Of a DNA stretch of 64,000 bases, positions 9,925-18,263 are shown piece by piece. The stretch comes from JBBSDP01 sp038240605 (GTDB lineage Bacteria; Planctomycetota; Phycisphaerae; Tepidisphaerales; Tepidisphaeraceae), in assembly GCA_038240605.1 (NCBI GenBank), contig JBBSDP010000001.1, positions 1 to 64,000 on the forward strand, given 5' to 3'. The notes below the pieces were generated by a model, which worked only from the letters and a program-made list of their open reading frames with translations, ran no database searches and was not told where the DNA came from. The translations under genes were made by a program, and so were the position numbers. Every line of letters starts with the position of its first letter. The stretch's first letter is position 1.

Positions 9925-10575
9925 ATGTCATTGAAGTGGGACTTTTCGACGGTTGCTGACCGACTCCACGACGCCCTGGCCAACGTGGAACAGGAACTCC
10001 GACTGGAGCAGGCGGTTTACGGACTGGACGCGCGCGACGAACGGGCGCTTCAGTCGCTGCTGGCGGAGCGGTTGGCATCGTCCTATTCCGTCGCGCGGGA
10101 GGTACATTATCCCAGCAGCCGGGGCAAACGGCTGACACACCGGCTTCGGTGCGATCTGGTCCTCTCACCTCTGGGTAAGCCGCTTCGCGTTGACTCGGCG
10201 CCGGCATCCCTGTTCGACCCGCCGGCCGAACAGGTCAGCGAGGCCGCGGATGCACTGTGGCTGGAAGTGAAGGTCGCTTATCAGTTTCGCGAGGGGGGCG
10301 CGCGTCACGGCGGATACGGTTCACAGTGGCGGCAGGCGGTCGTCGAAGACCTTCAGAAAATGGAGGCCGACGAATTGATCTGCGAAGCCGGCCTGACGCT
10401 GATCGTGTTCAACGAATCTCAGGACGTCCTCGACAAGGACCTCGAACTTTTTGAGGAAATGCTGGCGCGCAAAGAAGTGCTCGCGGGCTTCCGCCACGTG
10501 CGCTCGGTTCCCATCCTCGAACGGATCGGTCACCGCCTCTGCACGGTGGCGGTTTGGCCCACCATTCAGAGGTAA
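9925..10575 (+). CDS. Uncharacterised protein with a PD-(D/E)XK nuclease-like core
   Basis: 216 residues, no signal peptide, not a family I can name. It shows the order of acidic residues expected for the restriction-endonuclease-like fold: E59 in a helix (SVAREV), D77 in a strand (RLRCDLVL), then E114-x-K116 in the next strand (LWLEVKVAYQF). The C-terminal half (LTLIVFNES, followed by helices) fits the alpha/beta remainder of that fold. It starts 3 nt after the PAP2 stop. The context (phosphatase before, Nudix hydrolase after) gives no clue to a substrate. It could equally be a non-catalytic member of the fold. The CDS itself is secure; the nuclease call is an inference from residue spacing. 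Confidence 0.7.
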   Translation: MSLKWDFSTVADRLHDALANVEQELRLEQAVYGLDARDERALQSLLAERLASSYSVAREVHYPSSRGKRLTHRLRCDLVLSPLGKPLRVDSAPASLFDPPAEQVSEAADALWLEVKVAYQFREGGARHGGYGSQWRQAVVEDLQKMEADELICEAGLTLIVFNESQDVLDKDLELFEEMLARKEVLAGFRHVRSVPILERIGHRLCTVAVWPTIQR

Positions 10576-10686
10576 TTTCGCACCGGTTTCGGCATTGACG
10601 CTGGGCCGTCTGATTTGCTGAAGCAGAGCCGGCCGCAGCGCGTTCTCCTTGCACGCATTGCGGCCGCTCGGTTACAAACGCGCGCG

Positions 10687-11118
10687 ATGGCGCGACAGGA
10701 ACGATCGGCTGGCTTTGTTCTTTCCTACAGGCCGCCGGACGGCGGTTCCGAGCAATACCTACTGCTGGATTACGGGAAACACTGGGATTTTCCCAAAGGG
10801 CATGTTGAAAAAGGGGAGGATGATGAGGCCGCTGCCCGACGGGAGGTTCGCGAAGAGACGGGAATTGAAGACGTGCGGCTCGTGCCGGGATTTCATCATG
10901 AGATCGAATATTTCTTCCGCGACCGCCGACGCAACCTGATTCGCAAGGTGGTGGTTTTCTTTCTTGGAGAGTTGTCCTCGCCAAAAGTTACGTTGAGCGA
11001 GGAACATGTCGGATACGCATTCCTGTCGATTTCATCCGCCGTCAATCGCGTCACGTACGCTACAGCCAAAGAGCTCTTGCGACTGGCTGCGGCGCATCTG
11101 CATCCTTCCCAGACGTAG
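10687..11118 (+). CDS. Nudix hydrolase, diadenosine-tetraphosphatase-like
   Basis: 143 residues from the ATG at 10687; the open frame continues upstream to 10615, but MARQERSAGFVL is the usual beginning for this family. The complete Nudix box is present, GHVEKGEDDEAAARREVREE followed by TGI, including the G-x5-E-x7-REVREE core that binds metal and the diphosphate. The short upstream strand (SAGFVLSYR) and the sequence HWDFPKGHVEKGE are typical of bis(5'-nucleosyl)-tetraphosphatases, which clear Ap4A and similar dinucleotides in the cytoplasm. Substrate specificity is inferred from family resemblance only. Confidence 0.88.
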   Translation: MARQERSAGFVLSYRPPDGGSEQYLLLDYGKHWDFPKGHVEKGEDDEAAARREVREETGIEDVRLVPGFHHEIEYFFRDRRRNLIRKVVVFFLGELSSPKVTLSEEHVGYAFLSISSAVNRVTYATAKELLRLAAAHLHPSQT

Positions 11119-11172
11119 CACGACATTCCGCCGCGACCGTTTGACCGATTCGCCCAGTGGGCGTCTGCGCGT

Positions 11173-12906
11173 TTATTTCTTTGTGGCGGCTGATGCTTGT
11201 TCAGCCCGGCGAACCAGCGAGGCGAAGTGATCGGAGCTTCGCCGCACCGGCTCAGAAAGATTGTCCATCCAGTCCAACGCGTGCAGCGCCAGGTTTACGG
11301 AGGGATCCGGCTGGTTGGCGGTCTTCCACGATTTCATCAGACGGGCGACCCGCCGCTGAGTGTTCCACCGCAGCGCCAACCACAACACCAGGAACCAGAT
11401 CAGCAGAAAGCCGGCGCTCTTCAGCAGGTAGTTCACCCCCAGCACGCTCACGATCAATCCAACTAACTGTCGCCAGTGACTTATGTCCTGATGCCCGAGT
11501 GCCGCCTCCAGAATCGGCTGCACGAATGGAAACCAGAGCAGCGCGCCCAGCGTCAGCAGCCAGCGCCACGGCGCCGTCAGCCAGCGACCGCGCCCGAGTC
11601 GGTCCCGCGCCACTTCGCGCTGGCGGCGCAGGGCCTCAGCCAGGCGACTCGACAGTTCCGATGCGGCCATCTCCGACGGCAACTGTTCCCAAAGCTTGCG
11701 GTGCTCGTAGAGCTTGCCGAGCTGGGGGTGCGAGCGGCGAAGCTGGGCGAAGCTGCTCTGCACCGCCCCGGCCAGCGGCTCGCCTGATTCGCGCAAGGAG
11801 GCGTCAACCAGGGCATCGGCGCTCCGCGGCGGGCCTGCGTGACGCGAGGTGGCGCTGCGGATCAATAGAAAGACGGGCGACAGCAGCGCGTGGACCAGGT
11901 TGACCATCGGCCAGTGCGCCACCCGCTCGCCGAGCACCTCGTCGGCAATGGCCAGTTGCGTCGCGGGATCTTCGGCAAGGCGCGGCACCGCCCGCTCCAG
12001 CAGCATCGGGCCCACGCGGGCCGCCAGCGTCTCTTCCACTTCCTGCTGAAGGCGCGCCATCGCTTCGGCACGGCGTCCCAGGTCCTGGCGCTGGAGCCAG
12101 CGAACCAGCGATCGGTCCTGCGTCTGCTCGGCCAGCGCCTTCGACGCCGCCACGTCCTGGGCGGCGCGGTGGCGGCCGAGCACGCGCCGCAGGCCTTGCA
12201 GTTCGAATCGCGAGCCGTTCGTAGCCGACACGACGAACACCCGCGGCGGCTCTCGCAGTTCCAACGCACGGGCGATACGGCCGGCATAGTCGCCGCGAAG
12301 CTCTTCCAGTGCGCTCGAATCTCCGTCGGCACCCGAAGCCCGCACCTGATCCGCCTTGTTCAGGACAAAGAGGAAATTGGTCGGCGTGTTCCCGGCGGCC
12401 ACGCGGGTCAGCATCTGCTGCGCCTGGCGGTCGGCGTACTTCTCGACGCTGCTGACCCACACGGGGTAGAGCATGTGGCGGAGCAGCGTGCGCGTCACTT
12501 CCAGATGCTCGCGGTAATGACTGTCGATATCCGGCAGGTCCAGCAGCACCTGGCGGCGCAGGTCGGCAACGTCGTGTGTCTTAAGCCGGTAATGCCCGGG
12601 CACCTCGCGCTCCAGCAATGCGCCCAGGCCTTCCGCCGCGTCGCGATGAACGTAAGCGATCGCCGTGTCCGTGCCTCGGCCGTGCGAGGAACTCGCGGTG
12701 ATTTCGGTACCGGCGATCGCGTTCACGAGCGCGCTCTTGCCCACCTCTTTGCCGCCAATCAGGCCGACGAGGTAGAAGCCATCGGATTCCCCCGGGCGCA
12801 TTGCTTGGGGCGCGAGGACCGGCGCATCCTCGTGCAGCAGGTCGGGCGCATCTTCACCCGTCACCTCCATCACTTCGCGGACGACCTTTTCCAGCGTTTC
12901 GTTCAT
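11173..12906 (-). CDS. Dynamin-like GTPase, second gene of a pair
   Basis: 577 residues from the ATG at 12906. A P-loop at 51-58 (GGKEVGKS), a degenerate switch-II region LDLPDID (122-128) and NKAD at 183-186 define a TRAFAC-class GTPase. A long helical region follows, and hydrophobic segments in the C-terminal third (WLLTLGALLWFPFVQPIL; LVGLIVSVLGVNYLL; FLLIWFLVLWLAL) should anchor it in the membrane. The start lies one base beyond the stop of the upstream GTPase gene, so translation is almost certainly coupled. Paired bacterial dynamin-like proteins often act as hetero-oligomers in membrane remodelling or repair; that role is inferred here. The frame can be extended upstream by 36 codons, but only through the neighbouring gene. 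Confidence 0.8.
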   Translation of the reverse strand: MNETLEKVVREVMEVTGEDAPDLLHEDAPVLAPQAMRPGESDGFYLVGLIGGKEVGKSALVNAIAGTEITASSSHGRGTDTAIAYVHRDAAEGLGALLEREVPGHYRLKTHDVADLRRQVLLDLPDIDSHYREHLEVTRTLLRHMLYPVWVSSVEKYADRQAQQMLTRVAAGNTPTNFLFVLNKADQVRASGADGDSSALEELRGDYAGRIARALELREPPRVFVVSATNGSRFELQGLRRVLGRHRAAQDVAASKALAEQTQDRSLVRWLQRQDLGRRAEAMARLQQEVEETLAARVGPMLLERAVPRLAEDPATQLAIADEVLGERVAHWPMVNLVHALLSPVFLLIRSATSRHAGPPRSADALVDASLRESGEPLAGAVQSSFAQLRRSHPQLGKLYEHRKLWEQLPSEMAASELSSRLAEALRRQREVARDRLGRGRWLTAPWRWLLTLGALLWFPFVQPILEAALGHQDISHWRQLVGLIVSVLGVNYLLKSAGFLLIWFLVLWLALRWNTQRRVARLMKSWKTANQPDPSVNLALHALDWMDNLSEPVRRSSDHFASLVRRAEQASAATKK

Positions 12907-12907
12907 C

Positions 12908-14671
12908 TCATCCTTCCCATTCCGCGAGGACCGATTCGAGTTGCCCGAGCTGGCGCGGGGAGGGCGTCTGCCGCCGTAGCCAGTCGCACACGCGCGTGAT
13001 CTGCGCGTGGGCAAGGCGGGCGAAACGCTCCTCGATGCGCTGGTTGGTGGCGCGCGTCTGGGCGGCGACCTCGTTACTGAGCCGCTCGGAGAGCCACGTC
13101 GCCAGCGAGAAGCCGCCGATCACCAGCAGGTCGATGTGTCCGAAGAAGGCATGATGGGTGACGACGATCAGCGTCAGCAGGTACGGGGCCGCTTCGGACC
13201 ATCGCGTCAGTTTCGCGCCGCCGGGAAGGTACTTCAGCAGCGCCTGGAGCGCCCGCGTGTCGCGGGGCGTGGCGTTCCAGCGCTTCTCCAGCCACGCCCG
13301 CAGCTCGGCGAGCTCTTCGCCGGCGATCTTCCGCGCTTCCTCAGGATCAATCCTGGCCGCGGCGTAACTTGCCTCGTCAATCTCCACACCGCTACCGCCG
13401 CCCCCATCGCCACTGCCGCCGCGGACGACATCGTCGATACGGCTCTGCACGATCGCGAACTGATCGCCGAGGATGGCGGCGAAGTCGGGCAGATCGCGCG
13501 GGCCATTTTCAGTACTCGGCTGCAACGTCGCCGGGTCGATCTGTCCATGGCGGAGGTAATCCCAAGCGGCACGCGGCAGCCGCACGAGCAGGGATGGCGC
13601 CTGTCGAACCCGATCGAGGATTCGCTGCGGCCCCATCAGGTAGAGCACGCTCCGCTGCTGGAGGCGGCGCTGGAGTTGTTGCGTCAGCGGGTTCACGTCA
13701 ACGCCGGCCGGCGGTGTCTCCATCGCGCGCAGCGCGGCGATGAGTTGATTGACGTGCCCTTCCTGCGCCCGCAACGGCGCCACGACCTGGTCGGCAAGTC
13801 GACCGAGCAGGTCGTTCCCGCGGGCGCGCAGGCCGCGCTCACTCCCAGCCGGGTCGGGCATCCGGAACGCCTGAAGCGTGCTGCGCAATGCATCGATGCT
13901 TTCGGCCTGGGCCGGCTGGAACGCCGCATCATCACGGGGAATGGCAAAGACACTGGGCGCTGTCGTGACTGAGGTCGTCGAGGCGATCGTGTCCGATCGC
14001 GTCCAATTCCCAAGCAGCCTGCGATAATCCTCGACGGCGGCCTGCTCCTCGCACTTGTTCATCACGAAAAGGGCCGGCGCGTCATAGCGCGACGCCAGGC
14101 GGTAGTACGGGAGTAACTCAGTCATCTGATATTTTTCGGGCGTGACGAGGAAGACGATGCCCTGTGCCCACCGGAATGCGCGATCCGCCTCCGCGTGGTG
14201 GGCCGGCTGGTCGCCATCAAGATCGGGTGTGTCCACCAGGACTACGGCGGGAGTGATCGCCCCAGTGTTTAAGGCAAGCACCAGTGTGCCGCCACGGCCA
14301 CGAACCGGCAGCTCGCCCGGCGCAGCCGTCATGTGCTCCACGCCCAGCCATTCCGCCGGCAAGTCCTGCGGGGTGCGGACGATCGCGACGGCTCCGCTGG
14401 TATAGGTGCGTCGAAAGGAAGTAGCCGTCACGTCCGCTTGAAGAAGGCGGTTGACCAGTGTGCTCTTACCGGTGCCTGTGCCGCCGATCACTACGACAAC
14501 GGGCAGCGCGCCTCCGGACGGGCGGCCCAGGTGGAAGAGCGCCGCCGCGGAGTCGGCACGCCAACGTTCGACGGCGGAGCGGACGTCGGCGGAGAGGTAG
14601 GCGTTGAGCCCGGCCAGCAGCGCGTCGGCGCGCGCGAGCAGCACGGCAAGATGATCCGGCCCCGATGACAC
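12908..14671 (-). CDS. Dynamin-like GTPase, first gene of a pair
   Basis: 587 residues, GTG start at 14671. The GTPase signatures are clear: P-loop GGTGTGKST at 63-71, switch II DTPDLDGD near 150 and NKCE near 206. A long helical middle (about 250-450) is followed by hydrophobic stretches (YLLTLIVVTHHAFFG, LLVIGGFSLATWL), so a membrane-associated large GTPase is likely. It is not the Era or Der type, being too long and lacking a KH domain. It is transcribed just before the related GTPase at 11173-12906 with a single base between them. The two share the GTPase-helices-TM plan but little direct sequence, suggesting an old duplication or a heteromeric pair. Confidence 0.8.
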   Translation of the reverse strand: MSSGPDHLAVLLARADALLAGLNAYLSADVRSAVERWRADSAAALFHLGRPSGGALPVVVVIGGTGTGKSTLVNRLLQADVTATSFRRTYTSGAVAIVRTPQDLPAEWLGVEHMTAAPGELPVRGRGGTLVLALNTGAITPAVVLVDTPDLDGDQPAHHAEADRAFRWAQGIVFLVTPEKYQMTELLPYYRLASRYDAPALFVMNKCEEQAAVEDYRRLLGNWTRSDTIASTTSVTTAPSVFAIPRDDAAFQPAQAESIDALRSTLQAFRMPDPAGSERGLRARGNDLLGRLADQVVAPLRAQEGHVNQLIAALRAMETPPAGVDVNPLTQQLQRRLQQRSVLYLMGPQRILDRVRQAPSLLVRLPRAAWDYLRHGQIDPATLQPSTENGPRDLPDFAAILGDQFAIVQSRIDDVVRGGSGDGGGGSGVEIDEASYAAARIDPEEARKIAGEELAELRAWLEKRWNATPRDTRALQALLKYLPGGAKLTRWSEAAPYLLTLIVVTHHAFFGHIDLLVIGGFSLATWLSERLSNEVAAQTRATNQRIEERFARLAHAQITRVCDWLRRQTPSPRQLGQLESVLAEWEG

Positions 14672-14740
14672 GCCGGCAAAGGTACCAAAACCCCGCGCCA
14701 GACACGAAAACGCCGGTCAGGCGCAGAGGCAAGAATGGAG

Positions 14741-14764
14741 ATAAATAATCGCTCGCGAGCGATC
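14741..14764 (-). terminator. Probable intrinsic terminator after xylA
   Basis: On the minus strand a perfect 16-bp palindrome (ATCGCTCGCGAGCGAT, 14749-14764) is followed by TATTTATC. It lies 14 bp beyond the xylA stop and about 70 bp before the GTPase pair, so it probably separates the two transcription units. Confidence 0.5.
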
Positions 14765-14777
14765 AACCGCTCGCCCG

Positions 14778-15944
14778 CTACCGCACGCCCATGATCACTT
14801 CCATCGTGAGCTGGTCGAGTTTTTCGTAGGGCAACGGGATCTTCGCCAGATCGACGCGGTCCAGCCGAGCATCGAGCAGCTTGGCGGCGTTCTGCGTGCT
14901 GTATGAGCGGGTGAGCTTGGTGAGGCCATTCTCGCCGGCGTTGATCTCCTTGATCAGTCCCTGGATCTCGGCGTCGGTGTTCCAACGGGCGGCCTTTTCC
15001 TTCAGGATCATATAGGTCCGCATACAGCCGCGGGCGAACTCTTTCACGTCGGCATAATCGCTGGTGCGCAGGGCATGGGCGTCGAACTGCCGCGGGCCGG
15101 CGTACTTGTTGTCCTCCAGCAGCTTTACCAGGAAAAATGCATGCTTGAGGTTCACCTGGCCGAAGCGGAAGTCCTGATCGTAACGGCCGAACTCCTGGTC
15201 GTTGAGATCGATGTGGAACAGCTTGCCAGCCTCGAGCGCGGCGGCCACCTGGTGAACGAAGTTCAGGCCGGCCATGTGCTCGTGCGCCACTTCGGGATTC
15301 ACGCCGCACATCTCCGGGTGCCTCAGAGTCGGGATGAAGGCGAGGTAAGAACCGGTCACGGCGAAGTAGATGTGCCCGCGCGGCTCGTTGGGCTTGGCCT
15401 CGAACGCAAACTTGTAGCCGTACTTCTTGTCGATCGAGTATTCGCTCAGGAAATCGATAGCCTCGCGGAAGCGCTTGATGGCGTCGATCGGGTCCTTGGT
15501 CGCGTCGCTCTCGACGCCTTCACGGCCTCCCCAGAAGACGTAGATCTTCGCGCCAAATTCCGCGCCCAGGTCCATCGCCCGCATCGTCTTCTGGATCGCG
15601 TAAGCGCGGACCTTGGCGTTATTGCTGGTGAACGCGCCGTCCTTGAAAACGGGATCGGTGAAGAGGTTGGTCGTCGCCATGGGGACGACCAGGCCGTTGT
15701 CCTTCAGCGCCTTGCGAAAATCTTTCTTGATCTGCTCGGCCTCCTGGAGCGTGGCGTCGATGGGGATCAGATCGTTATCGTGAAAGTTAACGCCGTACGC
15801 GCCGACTTCGCCGATGAGGTTGACGATCTGCGCTGGCGACAGCGTTTCGCGGACCGGCCCGCCAAAGGGGTCCCTGCCGGGATTACCAACGGTCCACAGG
15901 CCAAACGTGAACTTCAATTTCGGCTCGGGCTCGTACTTCGCCAT
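14778..15944 (-). CDS. xylA: Xylose isomerase, short (Streptomyces-type) form
   Basis: 388 residues, cytoplasmic; interconverts D-xylose and D-xylulose (and D-glucose/D-fructose) using two divalent metals. The catalytic His is H55 with D58 in VNFHDND, and the metal-site E182 and K184 lie in FEAKPNEPRG, almost the numbering of the well-studied actinobacterial enzymes (H54, D57, E181, K183). HIDLNDQ and QFDAH supply further metal ligands. The length matches the class I short form. The ATG at 15944 is preceded by GAGGAG with 10 nt spacing. No xylulokinase or xylose transporter is adjacent. A candidate pentonate dehydratase (right edge) and ribose-gene remnants elsewhere in the window suggest pentose use by this organism. 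Confidence 0.95.
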   Translation of the reverse strand: MAKYEPEPKLKFTFGLWTVGNPGRDPFGGPVRETLSPAQIVNLIGEVGAYGVNFHDNDLIPIDATLQEAEQIKKDFRKALKDNGLVVPMATTNLFTDPVFKDGAFTSNNAKVRAYAIQKTMRAMDLGAEFGAKIYVFWGGREGVESDATKDPIDAIKRFREAIDFLSEYSIDKKYGYKFAFEAKPNEPRGHIYFAVTGSYLAFIPTLRHPEMCGVNPEVAHEHMAGLNFVHQVAAALEAGKLFHIDLNDQEFGRYDQDFRFGQVNLKHAFFLVKLLEDNKYAGPRQFDAHALRTSDYADVKEFARGCMRTYMILKEKAARWNTDAEIQGLIKEINAGENGLTKLTRSYSTQNAAKLLDARLDRVDLAKIPLPYEKLDQLTMEVIMGVR

Positions 15945-16044
15945 GGTCGCAAGCTCCTCGTTTTCAAGGGTGCGGAAGTGTCCTCGAAAGAAGCGGCAAA
16001 TTCAACGAACTATGGCCGGCGCGTGGTTCGCGTCACTCGGAATC

Positions 16045-16380
16045 TCAACCTTCGGTGGTCTCGAGTGAAGGCTCCGTCCCGCATTCAGGGCAGCGGTCTG
16101 GCGTGGCGCGCATGTCATAGCCGCAGTTCGGACAGGGCTTGGCGGGGGCGTGGTCCCAGTCCAACATGCCGGCCAGGAGCGGCGCGCAGAAGATCAGCGC
16201 GGCCGATACCACGAAGTAGACGGCTGCGTGAAACCAGTCAGCCGATTCAGTGACCGTTCGGCTCGTGAGTAGTTAGAAGTGCCGCTCCACGGCAAAGACC
16301 AGTGCGTACAGGCTGGACGAGACCATCAACCACACGCCGATTAATCGCAGCCCCACGATGAACCAGTCCTTGGCTTTCAC
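16045..16380 (-). pseudogene. Small membrane protein with C-terminal zinc ribbon, split by an in-frame TAA
   Basis: Starting from the GTG at 16380, 4 nt after the mqnE stop, the frame encodes 35 residues with one membrane helix (WFIVGLRLIGVWLMVSSSLY), reaches TAA at 16273-16275, and continues open in the same frame for another 75 codons to TGA at 16045. The downstream half has a second helix (AAVYFVVSAALIFCAPLLAG) and a four-Cys zinc ribbon, CPNCGYDMRATPDRCPECG, a motif common at the ends of small membrane proteins in Phycisphaerae. The layout (helix, helix, ribbon) reads as one protein of 111 residues interrupted by a nonsense codon. Alternatives are two short peptides, a recoded stop, or a sequencing error. 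Function unknown. Confidence 0.6.
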
Positions 16381-16383
16381 GTT

Positions 16384-17604
16384 TCAAACTCCAGCGGCGA
16401 TGGGTTCAGTGTCGATCACCCTGTCAGTCGCCGGGTCTCGGCGAACGGCGCGGTAGATCGTGTCGCGCTCGACGGGCTCTCGGCCTGATTCGCGGATGAG
16501 CCGGCGGATGTCGTTGACGTGGAATTCCTGGTGCGTGCCGTCCCCTTCGCGCTTGGTGATGTCGTACCAGACGACCGTGCCATCGAGGTCATCGCAGCCC
16601 CAGTCGAGCGCCGTCTGCGATAGCCCGATTCCCTGCATGATCCAGAAGGCTTTGATGTGCGGGACGTTGTGCAACATGAGCCGGGCGATCGCCAGTGTTT
16701 TGAGATCCGTCAGGCCGGTCGGGCCCGGGAGGTGACCCAGCTCGCTGTTCTCCGGGATGAAGGAGAGCGGGATCATGCAGTTGAAGAAGGCACTCTCCGA
16801 GTGCTGAGTGCTGAGTGCTGCCTGCCCTGAGCGAAGTCGAAGGGCGTGCCGAGTGGGAAGGGCGGCGGCGAGGGATTCGGCCTGGAGTTCTCTTAGCTTG
16901 ATCAGGTGCGTGATGCGTTCTTCGGGGCGCTCGACGTGGCCGTAGAGCATCGTGGCGTTGGTGAAGATGCCCAGGCGGTGGGCGGTGCGGTGGACTTCGA
17001 ACCACTTGTCGGCCCGCACCTTCCCCTTGAAGGCTTCATCGTGGACGCGATCGTCGAAAATCTCGGCGCCGCCGCCAGGCATGCTCCCCAGGCCCGCCTC
17101 GCGCAGGACGGCGAGTACGTCGCCGACGCTGCCGTGGGAGATGCGGGCGAAGTGCACGATCTCGATGGCGGTAAACGCCTTGATGTGCAGCTCGGGGCAA
17201 GCGGCGCGGATGCCGCGGAGCATGTCGAGGTAATAGTCGAACTTGAGCCACGGGTGCAGCCCGCCGACGACGTGCACCTCCGTCGCGCCCGCGTCGGCGG
17301 CCTTGCGCGCGGTGGCGATCACCTGCTCGACCGGCATCTCGTACGCCCCTTCTTCCCCGCGCTTGCGGTAGAAGCTGCAGAACTTGCAACTGAGGGCGCA
17401 GACGTTCGTGTAATTGATATGACGATTGCGATTGTAGAACGTCCGATCGCCGTGCAGCGATTCGCGCACCGAGTTGGCCAGACGGCCGATGCCGTACAAG
17501 TCGCGGCTGCAGTAAAGGGCAACGCCATCCTCAAAGGCAAGCGGCTCCATGGCGGCCACCTTCGCCGCAATGGGCTCGAGAATGGGATCACTGACGCGAA
17601 GCAT
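16384..17604 (-). CDS. mqnE: Aminofutalosine synthase (radical SAM), futalosine menaquinone pathway
   Basis: 406 residues from the ATG at 17604; the open frame starts 12 codons earlier but without support. The radical-SAM cluster motif CALSCKFC (C-x3-C-x2-C) follows HINYTNV, as in MqnE and the related CofH. VHVVGGLHPWL, SMPGGGAEIFDDR and the TNATMLYGH stretch match MqnE, which adds the radical to 3-(1-carboxyvinyl)oxybenzoate to give aminofutalosine. Between LRELQAE and AFFNCMIPL there is an insert of about 24 residues containing LRLRSGQA and ALSTQHSE, the translation of intergenic repeat sequence (16796-16866). The frame is kept, and the conserved C-terminal part after it (DITKREGDGTHQEFHVNDIR) is intact, so activity may be preserved. 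A -10-like box lies 6 nt before the start. Confidence 0.88.
   Translation of the reverse strand: MLRVSDPILEPIAAKVAAMEPLAFEDGVALYCSRDLYGIGRLANSVRESLHGDRTFYNRNRHINYTNVCALSCKFCSFYRKRGEEGAYEMPVEQVIATARKAADAGATEVHVVGGLHPWLKFDYYLDMLRGIRAACPELHIKAFTAIEIVHFARISHGSVGDVLAVLREAGLGSMPGGGAEIFDDRVHDEAFKGKVRADKWFEVHRTAHRLGIFTNATMLYGHVERPEERITHLIKLRELQAESLAAALPTRHALRLRSGQAALSTQHSESAFFNCMIPLSFIPENSELGHLPGPTGLTDLKTLAIARLMLHNVPHIKAFWIMQGIGLSQTALDWGCDDLDGTVVWYDITKREGDGTHQEFHVNDIRRLIRESGREPVERDTIYRAVRRDPATDRVIDTEPIAAGV
16796..16866. repeat. Intergenic repeat sequence inserted in mqnE
   Basis: Contains three direct copies of GAGTGCT (16799-16819) followed by GCCTGCCCTGAGCGAAGTCG and AGGGCG. The latter is a recognisable dispersed repeat in several bacterial phyla whose translation gives LRSGQA. 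It sits in frame within mqnE. Confidence 0.65.
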
Positions 17605-17610
17605 CGCCGG

Positions 17611-17616
17611 AGTATA
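17611..17616 (-). promoter_or_regulatory. -10 box of mqnE, probable leaderless start
   Basis: TATACT on the minus strand ends 6 nt before the ATG at 17604. No ribosome site fits in between, so the transcript probably begins at or next to the start codon. Confidence 0.5.
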
Positions 17617-17712
17617 AGGCCACGCAGTGCGGGCCTCCAAGCGTTTCGCGGGATTTGAAGGATCGCGGCTTTCAGCTGGAAAACGGGCTGGACATGACTT
17701 TGACTCTTTTGA

Positions 17713-17795
17713 GTAGGACAGACATTCCTGTCTGTTTCAGCAGGACAGACATCCTAGTCTAATTCGCGCTCGGCAGACAGGAATGTCTGCCCTAC
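17713..17795. repeat. Triple GGACAGACATTCCTGTCTG repeat
   Basis: The left arm (17713-17734) and right arm (17774-17795) form a 22-bp inverted repeat with one mismatch. A diverged third copy lies between them (17739-17760). Each unit is itself palindromic (CAGACATTCCTGTCTG). The block fills the gap between mqnE and the convergent end of the next gene. Confidence 0.8.
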
Positions 17796-17806
17796 TGTGC
17801 GGGTCA

Positions 17807-18181
17807 TCACCGGGCATCATCAGACACTGGATCTACGATCGTTCCGGTCTCGATGACCGGCTCGATCAGCGCGGGGAGCGACTGGCGGTGGGCGGGCGTG
17901 TGCTCGGGCACGTCAACCTGCGCGCGCTCGGCGAGCGCGACCAGTTCCTCGATCTCAGATCGGGAGACGGTCCCCTTTCGCACGCGCAGGCGCACCAGGG
18001 CAGTGAGATAAATCTTCAGCTCGTGGTTCTCGCGTTCGAGCGTGCGGATCCGCGCGTCCTGGGCGAGGTCCTTGCGGCTGGGGGCGGCGGCGGGGCGCCG
18101 GATCTGGCGCAGCCGCCGTTCGTGTTCCAGCACGTCGGCGTTCTCGTCGTTATCGCCCAGGAAGTGATCGATCCAGCTCAT
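17807..18181 (-). CDS. Uncharacterised coiled-coil protein
   Basis: 124 residues, soluble, not recognised. A charged N-terminal half contains a predicted coiled coil around RIRTLERENHELKIYLTALVRLRVRKG (about 43-70), followed by a short helix and a low-complexity acidic/proline tail. Start at the ATG 18181. It is transcribed after the TrkH-like gene (83 bp downstream of that stop), so it could be in the same operon. The call as a gene rests on high-G+C codon bias, the absence of a better frame and the coiled-coil pattern; nothing in the sequence indicates a function. Confidence 0.6.
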   Translation of the reverse strand: MSWIDHFLGDNDENADVLEHERRLRQIRRPAAAPSRKDLAQDARIRTLERENHELKIYLTALVRLRVRKGTVSRSEIEELVALAERAQVDVPEHTPAHRQSLPALIEPVIETGTIVDPVSDDAR

Positions 18182-18263
18182 GCGTCTCCCATTGGGTTCG
18201 TCAGTGAAATGATCTTAGGCCAGCCGCCCGCGATCGCGCACATGCCGGGCCGATTCGATTTTC

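Noticed and set aside
17701..17800. A CRISPR-like array in the triple repeat
   Set aside because: Only three palindromic, differently oriented copies with spacers of unequal length, and no cas genes.
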